This document shows, one piece after another, positions 10,435 to 17,810 of a stretch of 19,389 nucleotides of DNA. Made by a program: the position numbers and the translations under genes. How positions within the stretch are numbered: the first letter of the stretch is position 1; each line of letters opens with the position of its first letter. The notes beneath the pieces were generated by a model. The model saw only the letters and a program-made list of their open reading frames with translations, searched no databases and was not told where the DNA came from. The stretch is from contig SXZC01000152.1 of NCBI GenBank assembly GCA_005788075.1, positions 1 to 19,389 of the forward strand, given 5' to 3'. This DNA comes from Actinomycetota bacterium. Lineage in GTDB: Bacteria; Actinomycetota; Thermoleophilia; Miltoncostaeales; Miltoncostaeaceae.

Positions 10435-10697
10435 GGCATCACCCAGGCGGTCCATGCCACCAGCGCCACGGACATCAGCAGCGGCAGCACGAGCCAGAGT
10501 GTCTCGGTTCCACTGGTGGCACCGCGCGCCAGCGGCGCGCGCATGCCCCACATGCTCCGGATGATCGCCAGGCCGGCGCCCACGACGAGCACCGCGGCGA
10601 TGATGAGGACGACGAGCCGCACGACGGGCGAGGATAGTGCAGCGCCGGGGCCGGGCATGGGCGTATGAGGGTTGACGTTCGGCCCATAAGGCGGCAC
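10431..10697 (-). CDS. Small two-helix membrane protein resembling the CoxB transmembrane hairpin (uncharacterised)
   Basis: An 88-residue protein (GTG 10697) or 75 residues from ATG 10658. It has a Pro-rich hydrophilic start, helix 1 at about 25-46, a short basic loop (SMWGMRAPLARGATSG) and helix 2 at about 66-86. In helix 2, E65, W68 and P72 have exactly the spacing of E91, W94 and P98 in the CoxB of this window (E-x2-W-x3-P), and a Trp-rich basic segment follows helix 1 in both. It has no CuA ligands and ends right after helix 2. Its stop overlaps the ctaB start by 4 bp, so it is probably co-translated with heme O synthase. A GTG start at 10697 leaves only 8 bp to the divergent gene, so ATG 10658 may be used if a promoter lies between. 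The function is unknown; an assembly factor or accessory oxidase subunit is inference. Confidence 0.7.
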   Translation of the reverse strand: MPPYGPNVNPHTPMPGPGAALSSPVVRLVVLIIAAVLVVGAGLAIIRSMWGMRAPLARGATSGTETLWLVLPLLMSVALVAWTAWVMP

Positions 10698-10705
10698 CGT
10701 GGGGG

Positions 10706-11953
10706 GTGATGGACTCCCGCTGCGACGTCATCGTGCTGGGCGCGGGCCCCGCCGGGCTCGCCGCCGCGCTTCGCGCGGTGCGCTCGGGCGCGTCCGTCAC
10801 GCTGGTCGAGGCCTCCGACGCGGTGGGCGGCCTCTGCCGCACCTTCGAGTCGGACGGCTGCCGCTACGACATGGGCGGGCACATCCCGTTCTTCCGCACC
10901 GATGAGCGCGTGGGGTGGGCCGAGGACGTGCTGGGCGACGACCTCATCTGGGTCGACCGCCCGGTGGCGCGCGTGGTGGGCGGCGCGATCCGGCCCGGCC
11001 GCTACATCGACCAGCACCCCGGACTGGTGCCCGACGCCATCGCCCCCGACGGCACGGCGGCCGGCGAGTTCGGGGCCACCGTGGGACCCGCCTTCCGCGA
11101 TCGCACCATGCGCCGCTACCTCGAGAAGGTGGATGGCTGGCCGCTCGAGGTGATCTCGGCCGACCGCGCGGTGAAGCTGCGCGACGAGCAGCGCGCGCCC
11201 GAGGGCTTCTGGTTCCCGCCCGGCGGCATAGGGTCGCTCATGACTGCCATGGAGCAGGCGGTGCGCGACGAGGGCGGCGACGTGCGGCTGTCCACGCCCA
11301 TGACCTCCCTGCACCACCGCGACGGGCGCGTGAGCGCCGTGGAGGTCGGGGGCGCCAACCCCGGCGTCATCCACGCCGACGCGATCATCTCGGCCATCAG
11401 CCCCGGCCTGGTGGTGCGCGCGGCCGCGCCGTCTGCGCCCGAGGGCCTGCTGCCCCCCATCACCATGCGCGCCGTGGCGCTGGTCTACCTCATCGCCGAG
11501 CGCGAGGCGGTCACCGAGGAGGCCTGGATCCAGGTGGACGACCCGCGCGTGCCGTTCTCGCGCATCGCGGAGTTCGTGAACTGGGACCCCGGCATGGTGC
11601 CCGCGGGCCGCACCGTGCTCTGCGCCGAGGTGTACGGCTCCGGCGCCGACGACGACCCGTGGTGGTCGCTCGACGACGACGCACTGGCCCGCGCCGCCGC
11701 CGACGCCCTGGCCGACCCGCTCGGCTGGGTGGACGACCCCTCCGCCTTCCGCGCCCTGCGCGTGGTGCGCATGCCGCGTGCCTACCCGCTGGTGGAGGCC
11801 TGGCGCATGCGCGAGGCCATGCTGGCCCCCACCTGGCTGTCGTCGCTCGACGGCCTGGAGCTCGCGCGGGGCGGCACCGTGGTGACGGCCATCGAGGCCG
11901 GGGAGTCGGCCGCCGACCGCGCGGGCGGCGCGGTGATGGCAGGCGCCGCGTGA
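10706..11953 (+). CDS. FAD-dependent oxidoreductase (amine oxidase / protoporphyrinogen oxidase-like)
   Basis: Flavoprotein of 415 residues with an N-terminal Rossmann fold: DVIVLGAGPAGLAAA (7-21) and the ribose-binding acid E35 (TLVEAS), then VGGLCRTFE (40-48) and YDMGGHIPFF (54-63). FPPGGIGSLMTAMEQA (about 172-187) with a following DVRLSTPMTSL strand matches the second FAD-binding part of amine-oxidase and UDP-galactopyranose-mutase-like flavoproteins. The likely start is GTG 10706 or the adjacent ATG 10709, close behind a run of six G. The stop overlaps glcD by 4 bp, so it heads the glc run. The substrate is not evident; sugar-nucleotide, carotenoid or porphyrin substrates are all possible for the superfamily. 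An overlap with a hydroxyacid dehydrogenase hints at a shared pathway, but this is weak. Confidence 0.85.
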   Translation: MMDSRCDVIVLGAGPAGLAAALRAVRSGASVTLVEASDAVGGLCRTFESDGCRYDMGGHIPFFRTDERVGWAEDVLGDDLIWVDRPVARVVGGAIRPGRYIDQHPGLVPDAIAPDGTAAGEFGATVGPAFRDRTMRRYLEKVDGWPLEVISADRAVKLRDEQRAPEGFWFPPGGIGSLMTAMEQAVRDEGGDVRLSTPMTSLHHRDGRVSAVEVGGANPGVIHADAIISAISPGLVVRAAAPSAPEGLLPPITMRAVALVYLIAEREAVTEEAWIQVDDPRVPFSRIAEFVNWDPGMVPAGRTVLCAEVYGSGADDDPWWSLDDDALARAAADALADPLGWVDDPSAFRALRVVRMPRAYPLVEAWRMREAMLAPTWLSSLDGLELARGGTVVTAIEAGESAADRAGGAVMAGAA

Positions 11954-13392
11954 CCACCACGGCGGGCGCGCTGGCCGACCGGCTGCGCCACCTGCTGGGC
12001 CCCGACCGGCTGCTCGAGGGCGACCTCGCCCGCAACCTCTACTCGCACGATGGCTCGATCGTGGGCGGCGACTGCGGCATCGTCGCCCTGCCCGAGACCA
12101 CCGACGAAGTGGCCGCGTGCATGCGGATGGCGCACGAGGCCGGCGTGGACGTGGTGCCGCGCGGATCGGGCACCGGCCTCACCGGCGGCGCGGTGCCGCT
12201 CGAGGGCGGGCTCGTCATCTCGCTCGCGCGCATGCGCGAGATGGGCGAGGTCGACGTGGCCAACTCGTGCATGTGGGTGCAGCCCGGCGTGCTCAACCTC
12301 GACGTGAGCATGGCCATCGCCCACCTCGGCCTGCACTACGCGCCCGACCCCTCGAGCCAGCAGGCATGCTCGATCGGGGGCAACGTGGGCACCAACGCCG
12401 GCGGGCCGCACTGCCTGGCCTATGGCGTGACGGTGCAGCACGTGCTGGGCGTGGAGATGGTGCGCCCCGACGGCGAGGTGGTGGTGCTGGGCGGGGTGGC
12501 GCCCGACCCGCCCGGCTACGACCTGCGCGGGGTGGTGGTGGGGGCCGAGGGCACGGTGGGCATCGTCACTCGGGTGCTGCTGCGCCTCACCCCCCTGCCG
12601 CCGGACGTGCGCACCATGCTGCTCGACTTCCTGAGCGTGTCCGATGCCTCGGCCGTGGTGCAGGCCATCATCGCCGCGGGGGTCATCCCTGCGGCGCTCG
12701 AGATGATGGACCGCAACATGACCATGGCGGTCGAGGAGTTCGTGCACGCGGGGCTGCCCACCGACGCCGCGGCGCTGCTGCTGGTGGAGGTGGACGGCAC
12801 CGCCGCAGAGGTGAACACCGCGACCGAGGTGGTGGAGCGCGTGGCGCGTGAGCACGGCGTGCGCACCGTGCGCGTGGCGCAGGACGAGCAGGAGCGCGCC
12901 CTGCTGTGGAAGGCCCGCAAGACGGCCTTCGGAGCGGTGGCCCGCGTGAAGCCCTCGTACTACCTGCACGACTGCGTGGTGCCGCGCACCCGCCTGGTGG
13001 AGGTGATGGAGGCCATCGGCGAGATCACCGAGCGCGAGGGCGTGATCTGCCTCAACGTCTTCCACGCGGGCGACGGCAACCTGCACCCCATCATCGCGCT
13101 CGACCGCAGCGACCCCGACGAGACCGAGCGCGCCATGCGCGCGGGCGACCAGATCGTGCGCGCATGCGTGGCGATGGGCGGCACGCTCTCGGGCGAGCAC
13201 GGCATCGGGGTGGAGAAGCGCGACTACATGCCGCTGGTGTTCGATGACGACGACCTCGAGGCCCAGGCCTGCGTGCGGCGCGCATTCGACCCCGACGGGC
13301 GGATGAACCCCGACAAGGTGCTGCCCACCGGCACGCGCTGCGGCGAGGTGGGCCTCGCCGACACCCAGGTGCCGGAGGGCACGTGGATCTGA
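11950..13392 (+). CDS. glcD: FAD-linked glycolate / D-2-hydroxyacid dehydrogenase, GlcD-like subunit
   Basis: Flavin subunit that oxidises a D-2-hydroxy acid such as glycolate or D-lactate, passing electrons to the FeS subunit. From GTG 11950 it has 480 residues. The N-terminal FAD-binding (PCMH/VAO) domain shows PRGSGTGLTGGAVP (70-83) and, near 134-152, SSQQACSIGGNVGTNAGG, with GAEGTVGIVT after it. The C-terminal domain shows NVFHAGDGNLHP (about 369-380) and SGEHGIGVEKR (about 414-424), the family's metal and substrate-side motifs. The GTG overlaps the upstream FAD oxidoreductase stop (GTGA), and its stop overlaps glcE by 10 bp. The glcDEF context makes glycolate oxidase the best call; D-lactate or D-2-hydroxyglutarate activity cannot be excluded. 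Confidence 0.92.
   Translation: MTTTAGALADRLRHLLGPDRLLEGDLARNLYSHDGSIVGGDCGIVALPETTDEVAACMRMAHEAGVDVVPRGSGTGLTGGAVPLEGGLVISLARMREMGEVDVANSCMWVQPGVLNLDVSMAIAHLGLHYAPDPSSQQACSIGGNVGTNAGGPHCLAYGVTVQHVLGVEMVRPDGEVVVLGGVAPDPPGYDLRGVVVGAEGTVGIVTRVLLRLTPLPPDVRTMLLDFLSVSDASAVVQAIIAAGVIPAALEMMDRNMTMAVEEFVHAGLPTDAAALLLVEVDGTAAEVNTATEVVERVAREHGVRTVRVAQDEQERALLWKARKTAFGAVARVKPSYYLHDCVVPRTRLVEVMEAIGEITEREGVICLNVFHAGDGNLHPIIALDRSDPDETERAMRAGDQIVRACVAMGGTLSGEHGIGVEKRDYMPLVFDDDDLEAQACVRRAFDPDGRMNPDKVLPTGTRCGEVGLADTQVPEGTWI
13374..13378 (+). promoter_or_regulatory. Ribosome binding site GGAGG deciding the GTG start of glcE
   Basis: GGAGG, 4 bases before the GTG at 13383 and inside the end of glcD. It supports a start 10 bp inside glcD rather than the in-frame ATG at 13422. 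Confidence 0.55.
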
Positions 13393-14432
13393 GGCCGTCA
13401 GGTCGCGATGAGCTGGCCGCCATGCTGCGCGCTGCCACGGCCGACGGCCGGGTGCTGGACATCCGCGGGGGCGGGCTGCACTCGCGGCGCGGGTGGCCGT
13501 TCACGCCCGACGACGTGCTGCACACCGCGGGCCTCGGGCGCGTGGTCGACTACGAGCCCGATGACATGACCATCACCGTCGAGGGCGGCGTGACCGTGGG
13601 GGAGGTGCTGCGGCTCGCCGGGGAACGCGGGCAGGGCTGGCCGCAGGCACCATCCGAGCCCGGCGCCACCGTGGGCGGCGTGCTGGCCGCCGCGGCCGGC
13701 GGGCGGCGGCGCCTCCGTTTCGGCCCCATCCGCGACTCGCTGCTCGAGGTGGTCGTGGCCACCGGCGACGGGCGCATCGTCAAGGGCGGCGGGCGCACCG
13801 TGAAGTCGGTCACCGGCTACGACCTTCCGCGGCTGCTCACCGGATCGCTCGGCACCCTCGGGGTGATCGTGCAGGCCACGCTCCGCCTGTGGCCATTGCC
13901 GATGGCCGAGCAGTGGTTCAGCGCGCGCGGCGAGCCCGCCGACATGATCGACATGGCCCAGGGCCTGCTCGCCCAACTGCACCGTCCCACGGCCGTCATC
14001 GTGGGTCCGGGCTCGCTGCACGCCTGCATCACCGGCGTGCCCGATGATGTGGTGCCGCCGGCCGGCATGGTGGATGCCACCGAGCCGTCGGGCCCGGGGC
14101 CCGGCGTGGTGGAGATCGGGGTGCCGCCGGCCGCGCTGCCGGCGCTGGCCCGGCGCCTGTCCGACGACGGCCGGGTGTTCGAGGCGTGGATGGGCACGGG
14201 CATCTGCCGCGTGGCGGTGTCCGCGCCAGAGGACGTGCGGGCCATGCGCGACCTCGCGATGCTGCACGACGGCCATGCCCAGGTGATCGACGGCGACGAC
14301 GCGCTGCGCGCCGACCCGTTCGGCCCGGTTCCCGCGGGTGCCGACATCATGCGGCGCATCCGCGCGTCGTTCGACCCGGCGGGCATCCTCTGCCCCGGCA
14401 GGTTCGCCGCCGCCGAGCCGGTGCCCGCATGA
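13383..14432 (+). CDS. glcE: Glycolate oxidase FAD-binding subunit, GlcE-like
   Basis: Second FAD-binding subunit of the glycolate oxidase complex, 349 residues, the usual GlcE length. The FAD-binding fold shows LDIRGGGLHSRRG (25-37), SEPGATVGGVLAAAAGGRRRLRFGP (91-115, a key GlcE/PCMH stretch), then VKGGGRTVKSVTGYDLPRL (133-151) and GSLGTLGVIVQATLRL (154-169). The C-terminus (FDPAGILCPGRF) is characteristic of GlcE. GlcE lacks the full C-terminal domain of GlcD, as here. The GTG start has GGAGG 4 bases upstream and overlaps glcD by 10 bp; its stop overlaps the glcF ATG (ATGA). Together with GlcD and GlcF it should form a membrane-associated complex feeding the quinone pool. Confidence 0.92.
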   Translation: MDLRPSGRDELAAMLRAATADGRVLDIRGGGLHSRRGWPFTPDDVLHTAGLGRVVDYEPDDMTITVEGGVTVGEVLRLAGERGQGWPQAPSEPGATVGGVLAAAAGGRRRLRFGPIRDSLLEVVVATGDGRIVKGGGRTVKSVTGYDLPRLLTGSLGTLGVIVQATLRLWPLPMAEQWFSARGEPADMIDMAQGLLAQLHRPTAVIVGPGSLHACITGVPDDVVPPAGMVDATEPSGPGPGVVEIGVPPAALPALARRLSDDGRVFEAWMGTGICRVAVSAPEDVRAMRDLAMLHDGHAQVIDGDDALRADPFGPVPAGADIMRRIRASFDPAGILCPGRFAAAEPVPA

Positions 14433-15628
14433 GCACCGGCTGGAAGCCGGGCATCCCGGCGCCCACGCGCGACGACCTCAACACCTGCGTGCAGTGCGGG
14501 CTGTGCCTGCCGTCGTGCCCGACCTTCCGCATCACCGGACTCGAGACATCCTCCCCGCGCGGGCGCATCGCCGCCATGCGCGCCGTGCAGGCCGGCGAGG
14601 CCACGGTGGAGGGCGACTTCACCCGGTTCACCGACGAGTGCCTGGCCTGTCGGGCCTGCGAGGCCGCCTGCCCCTCGTCGGTGCCCTACGGCCGCCTCAT
14701 CGAGGCAGCGCGCATCCAGACCGAGGCGGCCCGCCCCGCGCACGACCGGGTGGCGCGGCGCGCCGGGATCGCGGGCGTGATGGGCCACCGGCGCATGGTG
14801 CGGCTGATGGGGCTCGGCATGGCGATCACCCAGGCGCTGCGCATCGACCGGCTGCTGCCGCAGAAGCTGCGGCTCGCCACCCCGCGCGTCACGGTGCGCG
14901 GCATGCGCATGCCGCTCCCGGCATCGAGCGGCGAGGGCCCCACCGCGATGCTGCTCACCGGCTGCGTGATGGACATCGCCTTCCGGCCGGTGCACCAGGC
15001 CACCGTCGACGCCCTCGTGCGGGGCGGCTACCGGGCCGTCGTGCCCCGGGGCGGCGGGTGCTGCGGCGCGCTGGCCGCGCATGCGGGCGAGCTCACGTCG
15101 GCGCGCGAGCTGGCGCGAAAGCGCATCGCCGAGCTGGAGCAGGCGGAGGTGATCGTGGTGGACAGCGCCGGCTGCAGCGCCCACATGCGCACGTACGGCC
15201 ACCTGCTCGCCGACGACCCGGCGTGGGTGCGCCGGGCCGAGGCGGTGGCGGCGAAGGTGCGCGACGCCGTGGAGATCGATGCCCCTCCCGGTCGCCCCGT
15301 GGAGGGCCGCGTGGCCGTGCACGACGCCTGCCACCACCTGCACGCGCAGGGCATCGGCCCGGAGGTGCGCCGCACCCTGCGCGCCGCCGGCGCCACGTGC
15401 GTGGACCTCGGCGATGGCGGACGCTGCTGCGGCGCGGGCGGCATCTACAACGTGCTCGAGCCCGGCATGGCCGGCGAGCTCGGCGAGCAGAAGGCGCGGG
15501 CGATCATCGCCACGGGAGCGCCGGTGGTGGCCGTGGCCAACCCGGGCTGCGCGATCCAGATCGCCAACCACCTGCGCGCGCTCGGCTCGGACGTCGAGGT
15601 GCGCCACCCCCTCGAGATCGTGGACTGA
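14429..15628 (+). CDS. glcF: Glycolate oxidase iron-sulfur subunit, GlcF-like
   Basis: Electron-transfer subunit of 399 residues. Two [4Fe-4S] motifs near the N-terminus: CVQCGLCLPSCP (C20, C23, C26, C30) and CLACRACEAACP (C71, C74, C77, C81). They are followed by two CCG domains: GGCCGALAAHAGE in the first and RCCGAGGIYN in the second, with HDACHH preceding the latter, which matches the GlcF/LutA/HdrD-type Cys-rich domain pair. The ATG at 14429 overlaps the glcE stop (ATGA). It presumably takes electrons from the GlcD/GlcE flavins to menaquinone. It closes the glc run; a 27-bp gap follows. The family call is secure, while the in vivo substrate depends on GlcD. Confidence 0.93.
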   Translation: MSTGWKPGIPAPTRDDLNTCVQCGLCLPSCPTFRITGLETSSPRGRIAAMRAVQAGEATVEGDFTRFTDECLACRACEAACPSSVPYGRLIEAARIQTEAARPAHDRVARRAGIAGVMGHRRMVRLMGLGMAITQALRIDRLLPQKLRLATPRVTVRGMRMPLPASSGEGPTAMLLTGCVMDIAFRPVHQATVDALVRGGYRAVVPRGGGCCGALAAHAGELTSARELARKRIAELEQAEVIVVDSAGCSAHMRTYGHLLADDPAWVRRAEAVAAKVRDAVEIDAPPGRPVEGRVAVHDACHHLHAQGIGPEVRRTLRAAGATCVDLGDGGRCCGAGGIYNVLEPGMAGELGEQKARAIIATGAPVVAVANPGCAIQIANHLRALGSDVEVRHPLEIVD

Positions 15629-15642
15629 CCGGCCCCGGCCGG
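15629..15642 (+). other. Short GC-rich inverted repeat after glcF
   Basis: CCGGC-CCCG-GCCGG immediately after the glcF stop, a 5-bp perfect stem with a 4-base loop. No T-run follows and the next gene starts 14 bases later, so it may be a weak pause, terminator or simple GC palindrome. Confidence 0.25.
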
Positions 15643-15655
15643 TACGGTGCCCGTG

Positions 15656-16756
15656 ATGCTGCGCCGCGTGCTCGCACCTGCCGCCGACTGGATCGCCCGT
15701 CGATCCGGCGTGACCGCCCGTGACGAGCGCCGCCTCGTGCGCGCCGCGTATGCGGCGATCCTCAACCGCGACCCCACCGACGACGAGGTGGCCCACTGGG
15801 CCGGGCGGATCGGCGAGGGCATGCCCTGGGCGCGGTTCCTCACGCTGCTGCGCAACTCGCCCGAAGCCGCGGAGGCAGGGACATCCGCCCTCGCGCGGCT
15901 GGGTGGCACGGTGGAGATCACGCTCGTCGCCGATGACCCCATCCCGCGTGCGCCCCTGCGGTTCCGGGCCTCGGCCGCCGACACCGTGCTGCTGCCATCG
16001 CTTCTCGACACAGCAGGCGTGTGGGAGCCGCACATGACGCGCGCGGTGCGTGCGCTCTGCGGGCCCGGCGACCGCGCCGTGGATGCCGGGGCGAACTCGG
16101 GCTACTTCACGGTGCTCATGGGGGCGCTCACCGGCGACGCCGGCCGCGTGGTGGCGCTCGAGCCGGCGCATGAGCCACGGCGCTGGTGCGAGGAGAACAC
16201 CGCGCTGAACCGGCAGGGGGCCACCACCGTGCTGCCGCTCGCCCTCTGGAGCGAGCCGACCACCCTGCAGGTGCGCACCGTGCCGTGGGCCACCACGGCG
16301 GCGCACGTGGTGACCGATCCGAGCCTGCCGCTCGGCGAGGGCGAGGTGGCCGTGGACGTGCCCTGCACCAGCCTTGATGCCCTGCAGGACGATGGCGCAT
16401 TCGACGACGGCCGCCTCGCGCTGGTGAAGCTCGTGGTGCAGGGCAGCGAGCCGCAGGCGCTGCGCGGCATGCGCCAGGTGGCGGCGCGCCACCGCCCCGC
16501 GATCATCTGCCACGTGAACGCCGTGTGCCTCGACGCCCTGGGGCAGGGCCCCGCCGACATCGCGCGCGAGCTCGACGCCCTGGGGTACCGCATGCTCATG
16601 CTGCCCAAGGACCACCAGCGGGCATGGGCCGCCGCGCTGCCGGCCGCCCCCGAGCACCCCGCGCTCGGCCTGCGGGAGGTGACCGACCTGCCGGGGCTCA
16701 TCGCGGCCTCACCGGCAGCCGACGACCCCGTCGACCTCGTGGCGCTGCCCCGCTGA
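15656..16756 (+). CDS. DUF4214-like / FkbM-family methyltransferase fusion
   Basis: From ATG 15656 (GTG 15653 or 15647 also possible) it has 366 residues. Residues about 23-72 (AAYAAILNRDPTDDEVAHW ... FLTLLRNSPEA) resemble DUF4214, a linker-like domain common in cell-surface and glycan proteins. Residues about 125-330 resemble an FkbM-family SAM methyltransferase: AVDAGANSGYFTVL (141-154, the SAM-binding motif I), GRVVALEP (163-170) and an LVKLVVQGSEPQALRG stretch (256-271). In typical FkbM proteins the last reads KIDVEGxE; here Asp and Glu of that motif are Val and Gln, so activity may be altered. It follows glcF after 27 bp on the same strand. The target, a sugar or small molecule, cannot be told. 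Confidence 0.75.
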   Translation: MLRRVLAPAADWIARRSGVTARDERRLVRAAYAAILNRDPTDDEVAHWAGRIGEGMPWARFLTLLRNSPEAAEAGTSALARLGGTVEITLVADDPIPRAPLRFRASAADTVLLPSLLDTAGVWEPHMTRAVRALCGPGDRAVDAGANSGYFTVLMGALTGDAGRVVALEPAHEPRRWCEENTALNRQGATTVLPLALWSEPTTLQVRTVPWATTAAHVVTDPSLPLGEGEVAVDVPCTSLDALQDDGAFDDGRLALVKLVVQGSEPQALRGMRQVAARHRPAIICHVNAVCLDALGQGPADIARELDALGYRMLMLPKDHQRAWAAALPAAPEHPALGLREVTDLPGLIAASPAADDPVDLVALPR

Positions 16757-16823
16757 GCCCCGCGCGCGTGCCCGCGGAACCCCGGGCGCGTCGGGGTCGG
16801 GGCGCATGGGCGATGATCCGCGC

Positions 16824-17309
16824 ATGACGACCCGTGGACTCGCTCTCATCGCCGCTGCCTCGCTGGCCCCCGCCGCAGGCGCGATGGCCACCCCCCTCCC
16901 CGACCACCTCATCCGGCCCGGCGTGGGCGCGGGCGGGGTGCGCCTCGGCATGAGCGAGGGGCAGGTGCTCAAGGTGCTCGGCCAGCCGGACAAGCGCGTG
17001 CCGCGCCAGACCGAGCTCGGTGCCTTCATCGACCTCGCCTGGCCCGGCATCACCGTGAGCCGCTGGGACGGCGCCGGTGGTCGGGTGGTGAACATCGCCA
17101 TCACCGACCGCGGCATCCGCATGCGCAACGGAGTGGGCGTGGGCTCCACGCGCACGGCCGTGACCAAGGCCCTCCCGGGCGCGGACTGCGACGAGTCGCC
17201 GCGCCTCTGCATGGTCGGCGAGGCGATCCCCGGCAACACGGTCACCACCATGCGCTTCGGTCGCACGAACCGCGTGACCGAGGTGAGCGTGGGGCGCGTC
17301 ATCGACTAG
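16824..17309 (+). CDS. Secreted small protein with two LGM-type (BamE/SmpA-like) repeats
   Basis: From ATG 16824 it has 161 residues and a signal peptide-like start (MTTRGLALIAAASLAPAAGAMA, cleavage near A22). The mature part begins with VGAGGVRLGMSEGQVLKVLGQPDKRV, a 'small-turn-helix' pattern like SmpA/BamE proteins. A second, diverged copy is GVGVGSTRTAVTKALPGADC, followed by a pair of cysteines (DCDESPRLCM) that could form a disulfide. I recognise this as a common uncharacterised high-GC actinobacterial type, function unknown. An in-frame start at 16806 would add six residues before the signal and is less likely. The 67 bp before it are GC-rich with a small possible hairpin and no clear promoter. 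Secretion is inferred. Confidence 0.72.
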   Translation: MTTRGLALIAAASLAPAAGAMATPLPDHLIRPGVGAGGVRLGMSEGQVLKVLGQPDKRVPRQTELGAFIDLAWPGITVSRWDGAGGRVVNIAITDRGIRMRNGVGVGSTRTAVTKALPGADCDESPRLCMVGEAIPGNTVTTMRFGRTNRVTEVSVGRVID

Positions 17310-17357
17310 GGGCATCCGCCGCGCCCCCCGGTGCGCGACGCGCTAGCGTGCCGCGCC

Positions 17358-17810
17358 ATGAGCGATGAGGAACCAGGCTTCGGCCCGCGCGGCGACTTCA
17401 CCACCTCGTGCGAGGTGGACGCCGACCGCGACCGGGTGTTCGCGGCCTACACCGACCCGACGGCGATCACCCACTTCTGGGCACCCGAGGGCGTGGAGAT
17501 CCCGCCCGATTCGGTGGAGCTCGACCCGGTGCCCGGCGGCGCCTTCAACATGGTGATGAAGGTCGGTGACGACGAGTACCCCATGACCGGTTCGTTCGCC
17601 GAGGTGGTGGCACCCGAGTATGTGTCGTTCCACGAGCCGGGGCTCGACATCCGGTGCGTCATCTCGTTCGACGACCTCGGCGACGGCCGCACGCGGGTGA
17701 CCGTGCTGCAGACCAACGTGCCCGAGGAGTTCCGCGGCGAGAACGCCGAGCTGGGATTCCAGAGCAGCTTCCGCCGCCTGGCCGCCTACCTGGCGGGCGA
17801 GCCCGCCTGA
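17358..17810 (+). CDS. SRPBCC / AHSA1-family protein
   Basis: From ATG 17358 it has 150 residues. An earlier in-frame GTG at 17331 would add nine unlikely residues. The sequence follows the SRPBCC ligand-binding fold: VDADRDRVFAAYTDPTAITHFWAPEG (an opening strand and helix with the typical Trp), VELDPVPGGAFNMVM, YPMTGSFAEVVAPEYVSF, and a C-terminal helix (NAELGFQSSFRRLAAYLAG). The AHSA1-type 'activator of Hsp90 ATPase homolog' domain is the nearest named family. Such proteins bind hydrophobic ligands or act with ArsR-type regulators, but no regulator is adjacent. The 3' end overlaps the convergent SGNH gene by 25 bp. The substrate or ligand is unknown. Confidence 0.85.
   Translation: MSDEEPGFGPRGDFTTSCEVDADRDRVFAAYTDPTAITHFWAPEGVEIPPDSVELDPVPGGAFNMVMKVGDDEYPMTGSFAEVVAPEYVSFHEPGLDIRCVISFDDLGDGRTRVTVLQTNVPEEFRGENAELGFQSSFRRLAAYLAGEPA

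Noticed and set aside
10672..10700. TTGACG as a -35 box for the plus-strand FAD gene
   Set aside because: No acceptable -10 lies 16-18 bases downstream (CACCGT there), so a promoter is not supported.
10915..13392. An 825-codon plus-strand frame that includes glcD
   Set aside because: Its first 345 codons are the wrong frame of the FAD oxidoreductase gene and are Arg/Gly-rich. The protein-like part begins at GTG 11950.
16757..16823. GCCCG...CGGGC hairpin between the methyltransferase and the secreted protein
   Set aside because: Only a 5-bp stem with an 8-base loop and no T-run; in such GC-rich DNA this is expected by chance.
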